64,000 nt of DNA, taken from Siniperca chuatsi. Lineage: Eukaryota; Chordata; Actinopteri; Centrarchiformes; Sinipercidae. Numbering within the stretch: position 1 is the first letter of the stretch; every line of letters starts with the position of its first letter. The translations under genes were made by a program, and so were the position numbers. Below the pieces are notes generated by a model. It was not told where the DNA came from, searched no databases, and worked only from the letters and a program-made list of their open reading frames with translations. Of the stretch, positions 32,401-43,823 are shown piece after piece. Where the stretch lies: NCBI RefSeq assembly GCF_020085105.1, contig NC_058056.1:12398929-12462928 (forward strand), written 5' to 3'.

Positions 32401-35400
32401 TCTTTGGGATGTTTTCAAATATAAAACAGCAATACATTTGAAGATATTTAATTCTTTTGTGATTTTGCCAGTTTTTTCTTCTGCAACTCCTGTGATTGCA
32501 ACACCATCCTCAAAGCGAAAACTTCCTTTGGAATCTGGTCACTCTTTTGGATTCTCAAACAAGAAACGTAGATCTGTCAAAAAGAACCTTGGAATAGAAT
32601 TACTTCCCAATACTTTGTTCAGCGGGACTTCCACTCCTGGATCAGGTATTGATGATTGTTTGATCCAATGGACATCACTATTCGTCTATCTCTAAAGTTT
32701 GTGGTTAAGTTTACATGTTTTTTCCCCTTTTTATATATTCTAGCCTACAGTGCCTTAGGGGTGTTGGACTCTTCCCAAAATACCGTGTCATCAGCAGGGA
32801 GGTCTAGAAGGCAGTCAGCTACCTCTGTGAGGAGGAAGAGCCGAAGACTTAGCAACAGGCATGCTGTCAACAGGTACCCCCTTTCTGTGTCCTCAGTTAT
32901 CCTTCAAAATTCAGTTATGTTATTTGTTCCTTAGGGAGACATGACAAGTGATTCCCCATAGAAATTACAGTAAGGTGCAGTAATAAACATTCACTGAATA
33001 ACATTCAAACTGAATAAAAATAATTACGACAAAGTGATACCATGAAATGCAGTGTGCCGCATATTTCCCACTATGCTATACTATACAGACAGATTGTAAA
33101 ATATGAATCTCAGAGCTACATGGTATTCATAGTTTCTTACGCTGATAATTTATATCCTTTTCAGAGTTGAATCTGGGAGGGCTGGCTGCTTTTCTCCTAA
33201 AGTCAGCAAGAAAGAAGCACCACGCAAATCTCTGCGCTTGCGTTTTAGCCTGGGGAAGAGCAGCAAAGACGCTGTAAGTGTGGTTGCCCGAAAGAGTTCA
33301 CATTCCACTCATCTGGTTCACAGATAAAAAGTGGGTTAATCAAGTGTATTCAGGCATATGCTGCAATTAACTATTCAAATCAAGTAACACATTTGCACAT
33401 GGGGTGTTGAGGTAAATTGTTGCACAGCAGCACTTTTTTTTATTTTTTGTGACATTCTAAGTTTTCTTTCAGTAGCTAATACATTTAAACTAATGCATGC
33501 ACAAGTTTTAAAAGAATTTGGATTGTTTTTTACATTTGTAATATTACAAAGTAAATTGTGTTCATACTTACAAAGCCACAGGATATTTACTGTGCCCTAT
33601 TTTCAGTGATTAACTATGTTAAGCACTCAGGTGAAAGAACGTTATTATATAGTATATACATAAAATATATTGTAACATGTTGTAGGTTATATAAGGTACG
33701 CTTTTTAAGGGGCTTAAGGTGCATAACTTTCTAATGCTATATAGTTTTATGTATATTTTTGACTTAATAAAAAGTTGTTGACCAACAAATCCATATCTGG
33801 TTTCTTCTGAGTGATTTTTGTCATCCTCTGAAGAACTAACCACAACAATCATTGAATTAACATTAATGTTACATTTTGGGTAACATCTGTGGGGTCCTTT
33901 TTAACAACATAATACTCTAAAGCTTAATCCTCCTTGAACTTTCTTTCATCTTTCATTTCTCATTTCATGCTGGTGATAAAGGGGTCTGAGTCCATTGGCT
34001 GGCGACTTGCCACTCAGGAGAGCACCACCAGTTTTCGTTTCACCAAAGAGACAGAGTTCAGTCCATCAGTTCTGCCTAGAAAGGCTGAATCCAAAAGTGA
34101 GTACCAAATGAACAAATCAAATAAACGGCTAATAAATTTAGTCTTTTGAGATGTAATGCTTGCTAATATCCCAATTTGTTTTATAGGCTCCAAGTATATC
34201 AGTAAGTCTGAAGACAATTTGCTGACCCCCCAATGTGACCCAAGTGCCCACCGGACCTCGTGGAGCAGGGAGACTCCTGTAGGAGGCCAGGCTTTCAGCG
34301 GAGGATCTTTCACAGACACCCCCATGAGCATTTGCCTAAAAAGCAGCTACATGTCTGAGCCAGCCATTGTCATATCAAAACCCCCAGCAGTGGCCAGCCT
34401 TCCCAAGAAGCTGTGTTGTGCTTCCAGTGCTGAGAGCCTGGAGAGTGAGAGCTCCATCACTGAAGCTCCGAGCCAAACTGGTCCCACCCTGCTGAAAATA
34501 AAGGCCTTCCCAGTGTCAGGCAGTGACCTCCAGGCTGTCATGCAGGATCCCTGCAACTCTACGGTAACAATCGCAACAAAACCACCAGACAGCATCCTAG
34601 TCCCTCCACCAGAGACTCCTAAAGGCAAAGTTCTGTTTGTGGACACAGAGGCTTCCAGCTTCCCAGCTCCACAGAGCCTTCTAGCTAATGATCAGAACAT
34701 TACCTTTGGCCAGATTGAAATTGCTGCTTTATCACCGTTGCATATTGACAGTGTAGTTTTTGAGTCTGGTGTATACTGTAGTCCAGCAGTAAAAGCTGAT
34801 AAAGATTCACTCTATGCTGCTCCCATCTGTAGCCATAACAGCTCCATGGTGGGAGAGAGTGAAAGGGAGGTAGAGCAGGTGAACTGTAGCAGGTTGATCG
34901 ACGCTCTAGACATACAGAGTCCCGCTCTCTTCAAACTGGGTGTCTTCTCTGGGCTGCAGTCCACTCCATACAAGCTGGACCTTGAACTCCGAGATGAGCC
35001 TGGTACACCTCCTAGTACTATAGTCAGTGCGGTACATGATAAAAATGAATCCCCAGAGGTTTGTTCCAAAGTCCAAAACCAACAACCCCTCTTACCATGC
35101 AGCCTGGAGGCAGAAAAGCGTCGGGTGGCAGACCACATTAATCACTTCAACAAGCTCACCCTTCATTCTCCCAGAGGCTCCACGGCCAAACAAATCAGAT
35201 CCCCGCTCAAGTTCCAGCGCACCCCTGTGCGTCAGACTGTCCACAGGATGAATTCTCTCCTGGGGGAGAGCAGGAGACCCACCAGAAATGCAGAACTCAC
35301 CACCATCCAGAGAGGTCCAGTGGGGAAGGCAGTGAGCCTGGAGAGCGGCCTCTCCCCTCACCCACAGCTTCAGCCTCACCAGGGAGAGGCACAAGTGGGA

Positions 35401-35679
35401 CTGTCCAACAGCCTTTGTCCCATAAAGAAACCACCTTCTGTCCCACCCAAAAAGCCCAGCACCTTGGCCCGCAAACCCAAGGCCTGTGCTCTGGGCGACG
35501 TGACCAACAAGGTCCAACTAAAGACCAAAGTGGACTGTTCTGTCCCTGATCCATCAGGAACTCAGAAGCCTCTTGTGCAGCAGGTAGTAGGGAAGGACAT
35601 GAACCATTACAGAGGTTCACCTAGAAACCCTCTTAACCAAGGACAACTGCTGTCTGCTACCAAGCCTGTAGATTTGTAG
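29449..35679 (+). CDS. arhgap11a: Rho GTPase-activating protein 11A
   Basis: RhoGAP that lowers active RhoA and works in cytokinesis and cell migration. Twelve exons: 29,449-29,577; 30,638-30,705; 30,811-30,907; 31,001-31,257; 31,375-31,538; 31,635-31,775; 32,024-32,098; 32,472-32,645; 32,744-32,873; 33,165-33,273; 33,982-34,096; 34,187-35,679. They join into 983 residues (human protein 1,023). The RhoGAP domain spans about residues 45-250, with the arginine finger in [10 protein letters not shown] (about R86) and [16 protein letters not shown]. The last exon encodes 496 residues of disordered tail with the conserved [16 protein letters not shown] block and the terminus [10 protein letters not shown]. 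Exon 2 uses a GC donor. The start could also be the in-frame ATG at 29,458. Confidence 0.95.
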
Positions 35680-35748
35680 TTCAAAATCTTTTTTTGCCTT
35701 TATGTTCCCTCCTTACTATGCAGGTCTGTCTGGTAGGACTACATAACA

Positions 35749-36095
35749 TTAAAGCAAGGGTAGGTAACATTGGAGAAAACTAGCAAGAGACAGCTAGATT
35801 TTGAAAGTATCAAACCGAAAAATCCCACCCCCTCCCTTCAGACCTCCCTCCAAAGCCACTCCCCCAAAACACATTTTCATGCCCAATGAGCGTCCGGGCA
35901 GAGTGCACGCAGGTAGGTAGGTAGACAGGCAGGTAGGCCAGCCAATCATTTTATTCGGGCCAAATGAAATAATTGGCTGTGCTTATTACAGGCCTGTACA
36001 GCATTTGATTTATTGATTGCTGTCGGGATGTAAAAAGAATTTCAACAAATATAACCAAAAGAAATTCTGAAATACATTACCCACCCTAGCTTTAA
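35749..36095. mobile_element. TTAA-flanked non-autonomous transposon in the arhgap11a 3' UTR
   Basis: Left end TTAAAGCAAGGGTAGGTAA and right end TTACCCACCCTAGCTTTAA are inverted repeats with two differences, each starting at a TTAA. The body is non-coding. TTAA target sites point to a piggyBac- or Kolobok-type element. It begins about 70 bases after the stop codon. Confidence 0.75.
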
Positions 36096-36615
36096 ACATT
36101 CCCTCTTATGTTATCCATTTTTTCCCCCAGGGTTTTAATTTATTTTAAAACAGCTACTGTAGGTGCTGTTTGTGTTGTGTTTGGGCCTTAATGGGAGATA
36201 TTCATATGCCTTATGTATGTTTTACTCTAGTAAAACAAGTTTAGAAGTCAAACATTGACACATATCAGCCTACAAGATTATATGTTGCGTAGTGTTTAGA
36301 CTAGTGTGCAGGCCAAGTTATGTGAAATGTGATTGGTGGTATGACTGGAAATGTTTAGATCAAGTCTTATGCTTTTATTTATGCATTTTATATCTAATCC
36401 TTAGTTTAAAAAAAAAACGGTTTACTTAAGTTGCAGTTCTTTTTTTTTTTTTTTTTTACTCATCATGAACAGAAAGAAGAAAAATGCACCTTTTGTTGGA
36501 TTCTATGAAAGAAAAAAAGCCACACAGTATTGATCACATCATCTGTCTATCGCAGTCCATTAATTTCAAAACCAACAGCCAGTAAAATGCTTTGCCATGT
36601 GAACTGCTTTAGACA

Positions 36616-36621
36616 AATAAA
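36616..36621 (+). promoter_or_regulatory. arhgap11a: Probable arhgap11a polyadenylation signal
   Basis: AATAAA about 940 bases after the stop codon, the first clear signal beyond the transposon. It gives a 3' UTR of about 1 kb that contains the transposon and two long A- or T-runs. Confidence 0.55.
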
Positions 36622-36794
36622 ATCAAACAGCATATATCTCTACGTTTCTCTGCAGTTGAATTCTTCTGGTTTGGATAACTAATTCCCCGTTATTGGAGCC
36701 ACAAGGGGGAGTCGTACAACCACAACATCCGACTGACGCGTGCTCTGAGACATGCTCCTGTTCATACTGTAACAGGGCTCAGGAATGTATTCTG

Positions 36795-37001
36795 TCAAAA
36801 ATCTGAAGTTGCAACTATATCCACATCAAACTGCTTATTTGCAGCATTTATTTGGACAAAGTTGGTTCTGGTACATTGGAAAAGATTTTCTTTCTGCTCA
36901 GTGTAAAATCGGGTAGGGGTACTACTAAAAAGGCTGTATGGATCGGGCCTCACGTCAACCGGTTTAAAACTTATGTTGACATTTTTTGTCTTGTAAAGAA
37001 T
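36795..37001 (-). CDS. Unassigned candidate terminal exon, 68 codons
   Basis: On the minus strand a pyrimidine-rich tract ending CTCTCCAG at 37,002-37,009 is followed by an open frame, ILYKTKNVNISFKPVDVRPD and so on, ending ...VDIVATSDF and a stop at 36,795-36,797. Amino acid usage looks protein-like, with no low complexity. I do not recognise a family, and I could not link it to an upstream exon in a matching phase; ATG-containing frames near 37,190-37,250 do not join. It may be a lineage-specific gene, a decayed exon or chance. Confidence 0.2.
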   Translation of the reverse strand: MLYKTKNVNISFKPVDVRPDPYSLFSSTPTRFYTEQKENLFQCTRTNFVQINAANKQFDVDIVATSDF

Positions 37002-37337
37002 CTGGAGAGTAGACAGTGAGAGGGTGAAGGTCATATTCATTCCTTGTGATTTATTCTCAACACATTTAATAGGTTGCATTGGGAGGCTCGCGTGCTTTCC
37101 ATGTGTAGTAGGATGGATTGGACAAAAGGTTCTGTTACTGCAGCAGCTTCCTATTGTTACCGCTGCAGTGTCGATTTATATTGGTGTGATTCTCCACCTT
37201 CAGGCGCTGTTTATGATGCATAAATATTGCAGACTATACAGTTGGGCAGAGGCCATGTGCTCAACAGATGAGTTCACGGGAAGAGGAAACGGTGCGATGT
37301 TAAGCCACTAAATTTTCACCTCTGAAAGAACGTGAAA

Positions 37338-37502
37338 TATAGATAGATAGATAGAGAGATATAGAGATAGATAGAGAGATATAGAGATAGATAGAGAGAT
37401 ATAGAGATAGATAGAGAGATATAGAGATAGATAGAGAGATATAGAGATAGATAGATATAGAGATAGATAGATAGAGAGATAGATAGATAGATAGATAGAT
37501 AT
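37338..37502. repeat. GATA-type satellite with 20-bp higher-order unit
   Basis: GATA/GAGA tetranucleotides are organised as a repeated 20-bp unit, ATAGATAGAGAGATATAGAG, present about five times, flanked by plain GATA repeats. Ser-Leu-Tyr-Ile frames through it are artefacts. Confidence 0.9.
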
Positions 37503-37719
37503 ATCCTACGGAAAATTCAGTAACAGACAATTCGCTAATTAGTTATGTTATAAAGACACGGGCACGTTAAACATGTGACCTAAAAATAACCAACAGTGTG
37601 GGTGAGTTTTAATTTCCAGAATATCACCAGGGCTGAAAATGTACCCCAAAAACTAAGGATGATCTTCAGTTGTCTTACTGTATTTTCATATTTTGGCACC
37701 ACTTTCTTATAAGTCTCCC

Positions 37720-38165
37720 TTTTATAACGGGATTGAAAGTTGTAACTAATGCCTTTTTATATATAATTAATAACTAAATTACTAATGTTTTATACACAGT
37801 CATTACTTTTGAGTTGCCAGGTTGTGATAAATCTTGACACTTGATTATGTTTTTTGGTTATCAAGACACTCTAATGGACCATTAACCTTCTGGGAAAACC
37901 TGCAGATTATCTGGACCAAAATCTATCAACAATTTATTAGCATTTATAACTCCAGACTTGTAGCTTATTAGACAGTGCAATCATTTATTAATAGATTACC
38001 AACATTCATAACTGCATTTTACCAAACATAAAGTAAATGACATCAAGAATATTTCACAACCTGGCAAAACTTGGCTCTTAATGTATAAAGCATTAGTAAA
38101 TAATTTAATAACCAACAAAACCACTATTAGTTACATTATAAAATGTGCCTTTTTAGAAACTAGTT
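37720..38165. mobile_element. Inverted-repeat (MITE-like) element
   Basis: The left arm (about 37,735-37,845) contains TTACTAATGTTTTATACA and GTTGCCAGGTTGTGATAAAT. The right arm (about 38,045-38,150) contains their inverse, ATTTCACAACCTGGCAAAAC and TGTATAAAGCATTAGTAAAT. Arms of about 100 bp surround a non-coding core. Exact ends are not clear. Confidence 0.65.
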
Positions 38166-38880
38166 GTGATATTTTCCTTTTAATTAATTTGACCATAGGG
38201 ACAATAAAAGACATTCACTTTAAAGACCGTGAGATTACTGATAAACCACTTGTATAGTGGCCTAATTTGGGCATGTGTAAATAAACGTACATTGGGGACA
38301 CGCACAATAAACAACTGAAAGGCTATGGCTATCCAATGAAGCAAGGAATACTTAAATATTCATACCATACTGCGTGCCTGAAATTCCCAATCGTCTAAGC
38401 AAATTGTGTCCATTTTTATTTATTATGCAAAAAGCCTATTTTTCTGTTGGCCAAACTGACAGGTTGGCTCAATACTGTCTCTGGTATTCAGCTGTACTAT
38501 ATAATGACTTCACAGAGACTTTAGAATGCTTTCTGTGTTGAGGATTCACAGGTGTGCTGTAATGTGATAGTCAACTTTTCTAATTGAGTTCATTCCTAGA
38601 TTGCATGCATGTTCAGAGTTTGCGTGAGGACTGTGAACGCCTCCTTTCCGTTTTAAAATTAGGATATATTGCACTGTATTCTCATCGTGCTTCTTTTGAT
38701 TAAAAAACAAAACAAAAAACAACTGTTTTACTTTTTCCATGTGCGCATAAACTTCAGGCCTGTCCGCTCTCGGCTCTTCTCGCCCCCTCCTCTCTGCCTG
38801 CCCTCGCTATTCCTCGGTTGTCTGTTTTCTTGAAGTGGGTTCAGGGAAGTGTTGAGGGGGCGGATAGTTTTGATTTTCTC
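38166..38880. other. arhgap11a-grem1 intergenic region, no gene seen
   Basis: A/T-rich with no recognisable gene. In the human order secretogranin V (SCG5) sits between ARHGAP11A and GREM1; I find no 7B2-like coding sequence here. Confidence 0.6.
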
Positions 38881-38893
38881 TACATCTTGCTTA

Positions 38894-39140
38894 GCCAATA
38901 ATGTAGAAGGAACTGTTGTGCACATCTCAGCTGGCAGACATTTAAAAGGGAGACAGTCCGGCGCTGGAGCAATTTGTATTAAACCCCCTGGCCCCCTGTC
39001 TATGGAGCGGTTAGTCTCCCACCCATCCACAGTCCCGCCAGTGTACAGTCGACAACAGTAGGTGCCTATCACCTCGGAAGGTGCCGTAGAGGACTGACAG
39101 GATCAGATCATCGCACTTGTAGCAGTGGAGACTCCCACAG
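38894..39140 (+). promoter_or_regulatory. grem1: grem1 promoter and non-coding exon 1
   Basis: A CCAAT box at 38,895-38,899 and a TATA-like TTTAAAAGGG at 38,941-38,950 predict transcription from about 38,970. The untranslated exon 1 ends at 39,140 (CCACAG followed by GTGAGTGA). A 431-base intron leads to the coding exon, whose acceptor CCCCAAG ends two bases before the ATG. Gremlin-1 genes usually have this two-exon layout. Confidence 0.7.
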
Positions 39141-39572
39141 GTGAGTGAATTTGGACTGTTTCAACATCCACGCGCATCGTCTTTATTATACTTTATTTGG
39201 TTTATGGCTTATAGAAAGCTTGTTTTCTACTGGTGTGTATGTGTGGATACGTGATTTATCAAACAAAGTTTATATGCTTTTGCTTTAGCTAAACCTGGTG
39301 GCATTCCTTTGCGCAATGGATAATATATAGCCTAATAAAGTATGAGAACATAATACACAAGACATATTTCTCACTCAAATATTTAGACGGAGGTAATTCA
39401 GATATACAGCTATGTTGTTTTTCCATTATAGTCTCGTTTTGCATGCAGTTTTTAAAAAAAGCAAGCTGTGTCTGTGCGTTTTTACGCAGCGTAAAAGCTT
39501 TGACAGCTGTGCGCAACCCGTCCAGAGTTGAAACGATATAGGTGATGAATTATTTTCTTCTTCTCCCCAAGG

Positions 39573-40121
39573 ATGGCCAACTCAACGCGTATCTTGTGCA
39601 GTATGGTTTTCATCATGGGGTTGCTATCCTCTCACGTGGATTCCAAAAGAAACCGAGGTTCACAAGGCGCCATTCCTCATCCTGACAAAAGCAACCCAAA
39701 CGAATCGGAGCAGCAACCGCAGCCTCCGCAGGCGGGCTCCGGGTCCCGGCAGAGGCAGGGCTCATCCTCACCGGCCGACGAGGTGCTGGAGTCCAGCCAG
39801 GAAGCTTTACATGTGACTGAGCGCCAGTATTTGAAACGGGACTGGTGCAAGACGCAGCCCCTCAAACAGACCATCCACGAAGAGGGATGCGTCAGCCGCA
39901 CCATCATCAACCGCTTTTGTTACGGACAGTGCAACTCCTTCTACATCCCCAGGCACATCCGCAGGGAGGAGGGAGCCTTCCAGTCCTGTTCGTTTTGCAA
40001 GCCGAAGCGTTTTACCACCATGACGTTTACTTTGAACTGTCCGGACCAGCAGCCACCCACCAAGAAGAAACGCATCCAGCGCGTCAAACAGTGCCGCTGT
40101 ATATCCATAGACCTGGACTAA
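39573..40121 (+). CDS. grem1: Gremlin-1, secreted BMP antagonist
   Basis: Secreted DAN-family cystine-knot protein that binds BMP2/4/7 and blocks their receptors; it patterns limb or fin buds and kidney. One exon encodes 182 residues (human 184). Residues 1-24 form a signal peptide with a hydrophobic ILCSMVFIMGLL core. A Ser/Gln/Pro-rich linker follows, with an N-glycosylation sequon NES at 43. The cystine-knot domain runs from WCKTQPLKQTIHEEGC to KQCRCISIDLD with nine cysteines (92, 106, 116, 120, 139, 142, 156, 174, 176). A basic heparin-binding patch KKKRIQRVKQ precedes the end. It is tail-to-tail with fmn1, as in tetrapods. Whether it is grem1a or grem1b is not decidable here. Confidence 0.97.
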   Translation: MANSTRILCSMVFIMGLLSSHVDSKRNRGSQGAIPHPDKSNPNESEQQPQPPQAGSGSRQRQGSSSPADEVLESSQEALHVTERQYLKRDWCKTQPLKQTIHEEGCVSRTIINRFCYGQCNSFYIPRHIRREEGAFQSCSFCKPKRFTTMTFTLNCPDQQPPTKKKRIQRVKQCRCISIDLD

Positions 40122-40840
40122 AGACGCACAGAAATGTGTTGTGTGTGTGTGTGTGTTTCATATTCTTATTCTTCGCGTACAGGATTGTTTAAAAATAGAA
40201 AGAAAGGCTGTCACACAGCCAAGAACACGTGCCTGTCTCCATCTAGGAGGAATCATCAATGAAGGCTTCCTACATGTAGGTTACAACGATTCTCTTCTTG
40301 CACAACGTGTGAACAAATATGGACATGCAACTTATAAACCGACGTTGAAATGCGATGAATATTTTACTCCTTACCAGTTTGGCAACACGCAGCATCACTG
40401 CACGGGGACGCTGACTTGGAATGGGCACGTTTTACGCACGGCTTCCTCACCCCAAGAGGACTGCATAACCCTGGTTTATTTAATAAGTCACTGTTCAAAA
40501 CGCAGGAAAACATTCCTGCTCAGTTTTGTATTTTTGAGTGCATATGTTTGTTTAACTCGATGTTTCCACTGTGTGGAATTTGATGGATGAGTGGCGATAT
40601 TTGTAAATTGAAAATGTGATTTTATTTCGATATTTCAAGAATCTTTCAAGGTTAATTGATGTCTGAATTTCGAAGTCCATCAGTTACGTTTTTTTGTAAG
40701 TTGGGTGCCTACTCAGTTGTAGAGACAATAGGCTTCTTTGTTAGTTAAAACGGACAATGTACAGTGGTGGTTTCTACAGTATCAAGATTGATGTAACCGG
40801 TTTGTTTATCCCTTTGATTAAATTATCCATGAAAACATAA

Positions 40841-40846
40841 AATAAA
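40841..40846 (+). promoter_or_regulatory. grem1: grem1 polyadenylation signal
   Basis: AATAAA 720 bases after the stop codon in an A/T-rich setting; it is the first strong signal downstream of the coding exon. Confidence 0.65.
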
Positions 40847-40879
40847 TGGATTTTGGAATTTTGTTCATATCATCTGTTA

Positions 40880-41870
40880 CTTTACACCTGATGTAAAGTA
40901 GGAAGGTGTATTATACACAGTGTTAATTATCCCCTCATCATCTGCTGCTCCTCTGCTGCATGAAGCATCTTGCGGAGACTTTCGCACTCAGACCTTGGAA
41001 TAAATTTCATCGTAAAAGTAGTCAGTTTTATGAGAAAAGATGCGGCTCCTTGTTCCAATTATCCCTTGAAATGATGTCATTTAACTTCACTATTTATTTT
41101 TTTTACATGGCTCGCAAATCTGTCGGAGGACTGAAAAGGGGGAACGCGGTGTTTGAGTGCAAATGTTGGATTTTCTGCCTAAACGGCACCAGTACACCGT
41201 TTGTTGGACTTTTTTCTTAATTAGAAAATAGATTTAATATTGAATATCCACCTTTATAATATTTGGTCTAAGACACAATCTGTAGGATTATTTTGGTGTT
41301 TGAATAAAAAAATTAGGATGAGTTGGAAGTGCCACAAGTGTAAATCTACAGTCAAAAATTAAAACTTAAAAAAAAAAATCAGAACCAACTGGTGATTTAT
41401 TAATCCTTGTTTGATGAACATAAACGCACCATGCAATGTAATTTAGTTTTTAAAATGACTCATGAAATATGTAAAACCAGGTCCTACATTTCCTTTTTAG
41501 GGCACATAATGTATTTAGGTGATACAACAAATAGGCTAAAACACTGAAATGTGCATCTCATCACATTCCTAAAGTCTTAGTTGTCATAAAACAAATTTCA
41601 AGTGACGAGACAAATTCCTCATGTTAATGATAATCACTTTATTTTAGGAGTCTTTCAGGAACAAGTTTTAATGTCTAAAAATGAGGCTTGATTGAATGAC
41701 TTAAATCTGACTCAATGTTTATTGATCAGCCTAGCTGAATTATGAATCATTAAATCCTCTTTGATGAGTAAGGTTTTTACATAAATATCACATTTGCTCT
41801 GTGCGTTGCTGGGCTTCTAAAAGCCAGCCTAATGGAAGTGTTGACAGACGGAAACTTAGAGATACTGGTC
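40880..41870. other. grem1-fmn1 tail-to-tail spacer, no gene seen
   Basis: About 1 kb between the predicted 3' ends of grem1 and fmn1. The plus-strand open frame at 40,960-41,220 has no family resemblance. It is A/T-rich, without clear repeats. Confidence 0.6.
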
Positions 41871-41879
41871 CAGTTTGTT

Positions 41880-43823
41880 CGGCATCCAGTAGTTTATTCT
41901 TGAAATTTAAAACAATTCCATAAAATTACAGAGCACCTATATGAGAGCTACTGAAGGTTACATGAACCGACATACATACAGTAGAGGCTACAGCAGTTCC
42001 TTGGCCAGTATCTGCTCTTTTTTGTTGGTTTTCAAACCCTCTGAAGTCAAACATAGCAGTTTAAAGTTATGAAATATCTAGATTTTTATACAAAATAAAT
42101 GGCACACGTGAAAAGACTTTGGAGGGTAAAAAAGTAATTCAAGGTGCAGTTTTATGGATAGTCAGATAATGGAAGTCTATCTGAGGTATAACAACTCACA
42201 TGGCTTCAGGTGATATGCTTAAATGTTCTCAATAGCCAAAATACAACCCTCATCTCTACAACTGTCTTAATTCTATGCAAATTACTCAATTTCCTGTAAA
42301 TCAGTGGGCACAACATACAGGTAATATCCATGTGAAAATATATCTTTGATCTGACTGACCTATCAGGCAGCTTCTCGGTCAGTTACAACTCATAAAAATA
42401 CAGCCTCAAAGGGAACAAAGCTGATGTTTTTTGGCATAAAATAAATCTTTTCTTACATAAATAGACTTTTCTTGAATGTTACAGGAGCATGGTTACATCT
42501 TACATTTGCGAAAATTGAGCTTTCTTAGAAAAAAAAATCGAACAGAATTTCATCATGAAGCAAAACAATTCATAAATCTTACAACAAGGAAACCATACCC
42601 TTGCATAGGAAAGGAGGTGCAAAAAAGTGCAAGACATCTGAAAAACGGAGTGCGGCTTATAGCAAGTTACGACATACAGCTACTGCAAGCAGTAAAGTGC
42701 TTAAAAGTCTGCCGGACGCAATGTGATGTTAAGCACTCAATGAAGGATTAACAACTTTGCATAATGTATATTTAATATCTTGGGTTAGAATGGGTGCATG
42801 GCCAAGACTTGTGTTCTTCTGATGTTTTTAAGTACATGTTTGTATGTACGTGTGTGTGTGTGTGAGGGGGCCAAGGCTCGCTGCCAGGCTTCTGCTCTTC
42901 TCTGGCCGTCACCCAGGAAAGGTCAGTCTGGTGCAGTGCTACACAATACAGTGAAAACCTCCACGTACTGATTTGTACACACACGCACATTTAAACGTAA
43001 CATGTCTTCATCTGCACTTGAAGCTCGGCGCAGATCATTTATCATACTCCTCAAAGCTGCACGGTCCCTTCCGATTCTACAACATGACATATTTACAAGA
43101 CTTTTAATGAGCCATGGTGAATGAAAAGCTATTCGCTACAGCAAAAGGACTGGGAACTGCTTTTTCCCCCCGCTTCCAGAGAGAGAGAGAGATCGATCTT
43201 TTTTATCAATAAGGATTTTCCTCTGAGCAGTCTCCATGCAGCTGCATCTATTCATTTAACAGCATCAACGTCTTAATACAGGAGCATTATCATCTGCACT
43301 TCAGAAAGAAATTGTTTCTCAGCTCTTGTAGATCCAGAAGGAACCCTCCTGAATGTGTCAGCTGGCACTGTTATGAATCCCACTGACCCCTTGAGACCTT
43401 TCACAAGCTTGGCACCCAGAGGTCACGCCACACTGGATGAATGAGATCAACCTTTGGCCTTTAAGACTCTCATCACTGCGGTTGAGTCAGCCATGCATCC
43501 TCGCTGCAGGCCCAGCTTCTATCTGTATAGCAGACAGAAAAAGCTCAACATGAGGGTGGTGGAGCGTAGGGTGGGGATGAGCGGGTGGGGGAGTGTCCAG
43601 CGCTGTTAGTGGGGCAGAGATACGGCAGTGGGAGTAGTAAGAGTCCAGAGAGGTTTTATTGTGATTCCATACGGGGACAACAGCGGACAGAGGGCAGTCC
43701 GCTGTTGTTGAGGCAGGTGGTAAACGCAGGAGACAGGAGGCCTACGCACTTTCTGATCTGTGATCTTCTCCAACTTTCTCACCACCACCACTCATTTCTT
43801 CTTCTTCTGCTGTGTCATTTCAT
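41880..43823 (-). other. fmn1: Predicted fmn1 3' UTR
   Basis: From the fmn1 stop codon the minus strand continues without splice signals to an AATAAA (plus-strand TTTATT at 41,893-41,898). The UTR of about 1.9 kb includes a short GA repeat at 43,181-43,190 and a TG tract near 42,849. The length is inferred only from this polyadenylation signal. Confidence 0.5.

Noticed and set aside
34347-35620. Several minus-strand frames of 99-141 codons
   Set aside because: They are shadows of the 496-codon last exon of arhgap11a.
37300-37530. Ser-Leu-Tyr-Ile-rich open frame on the minus strand
   Set aside because: Translation of the GATA-type satellite.
40960-41220. 86-codon plus-strand frame downstream of grem1
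   Set aside because: Lies after the grem1 polyadenylation signal with no promoter or family resemblance.
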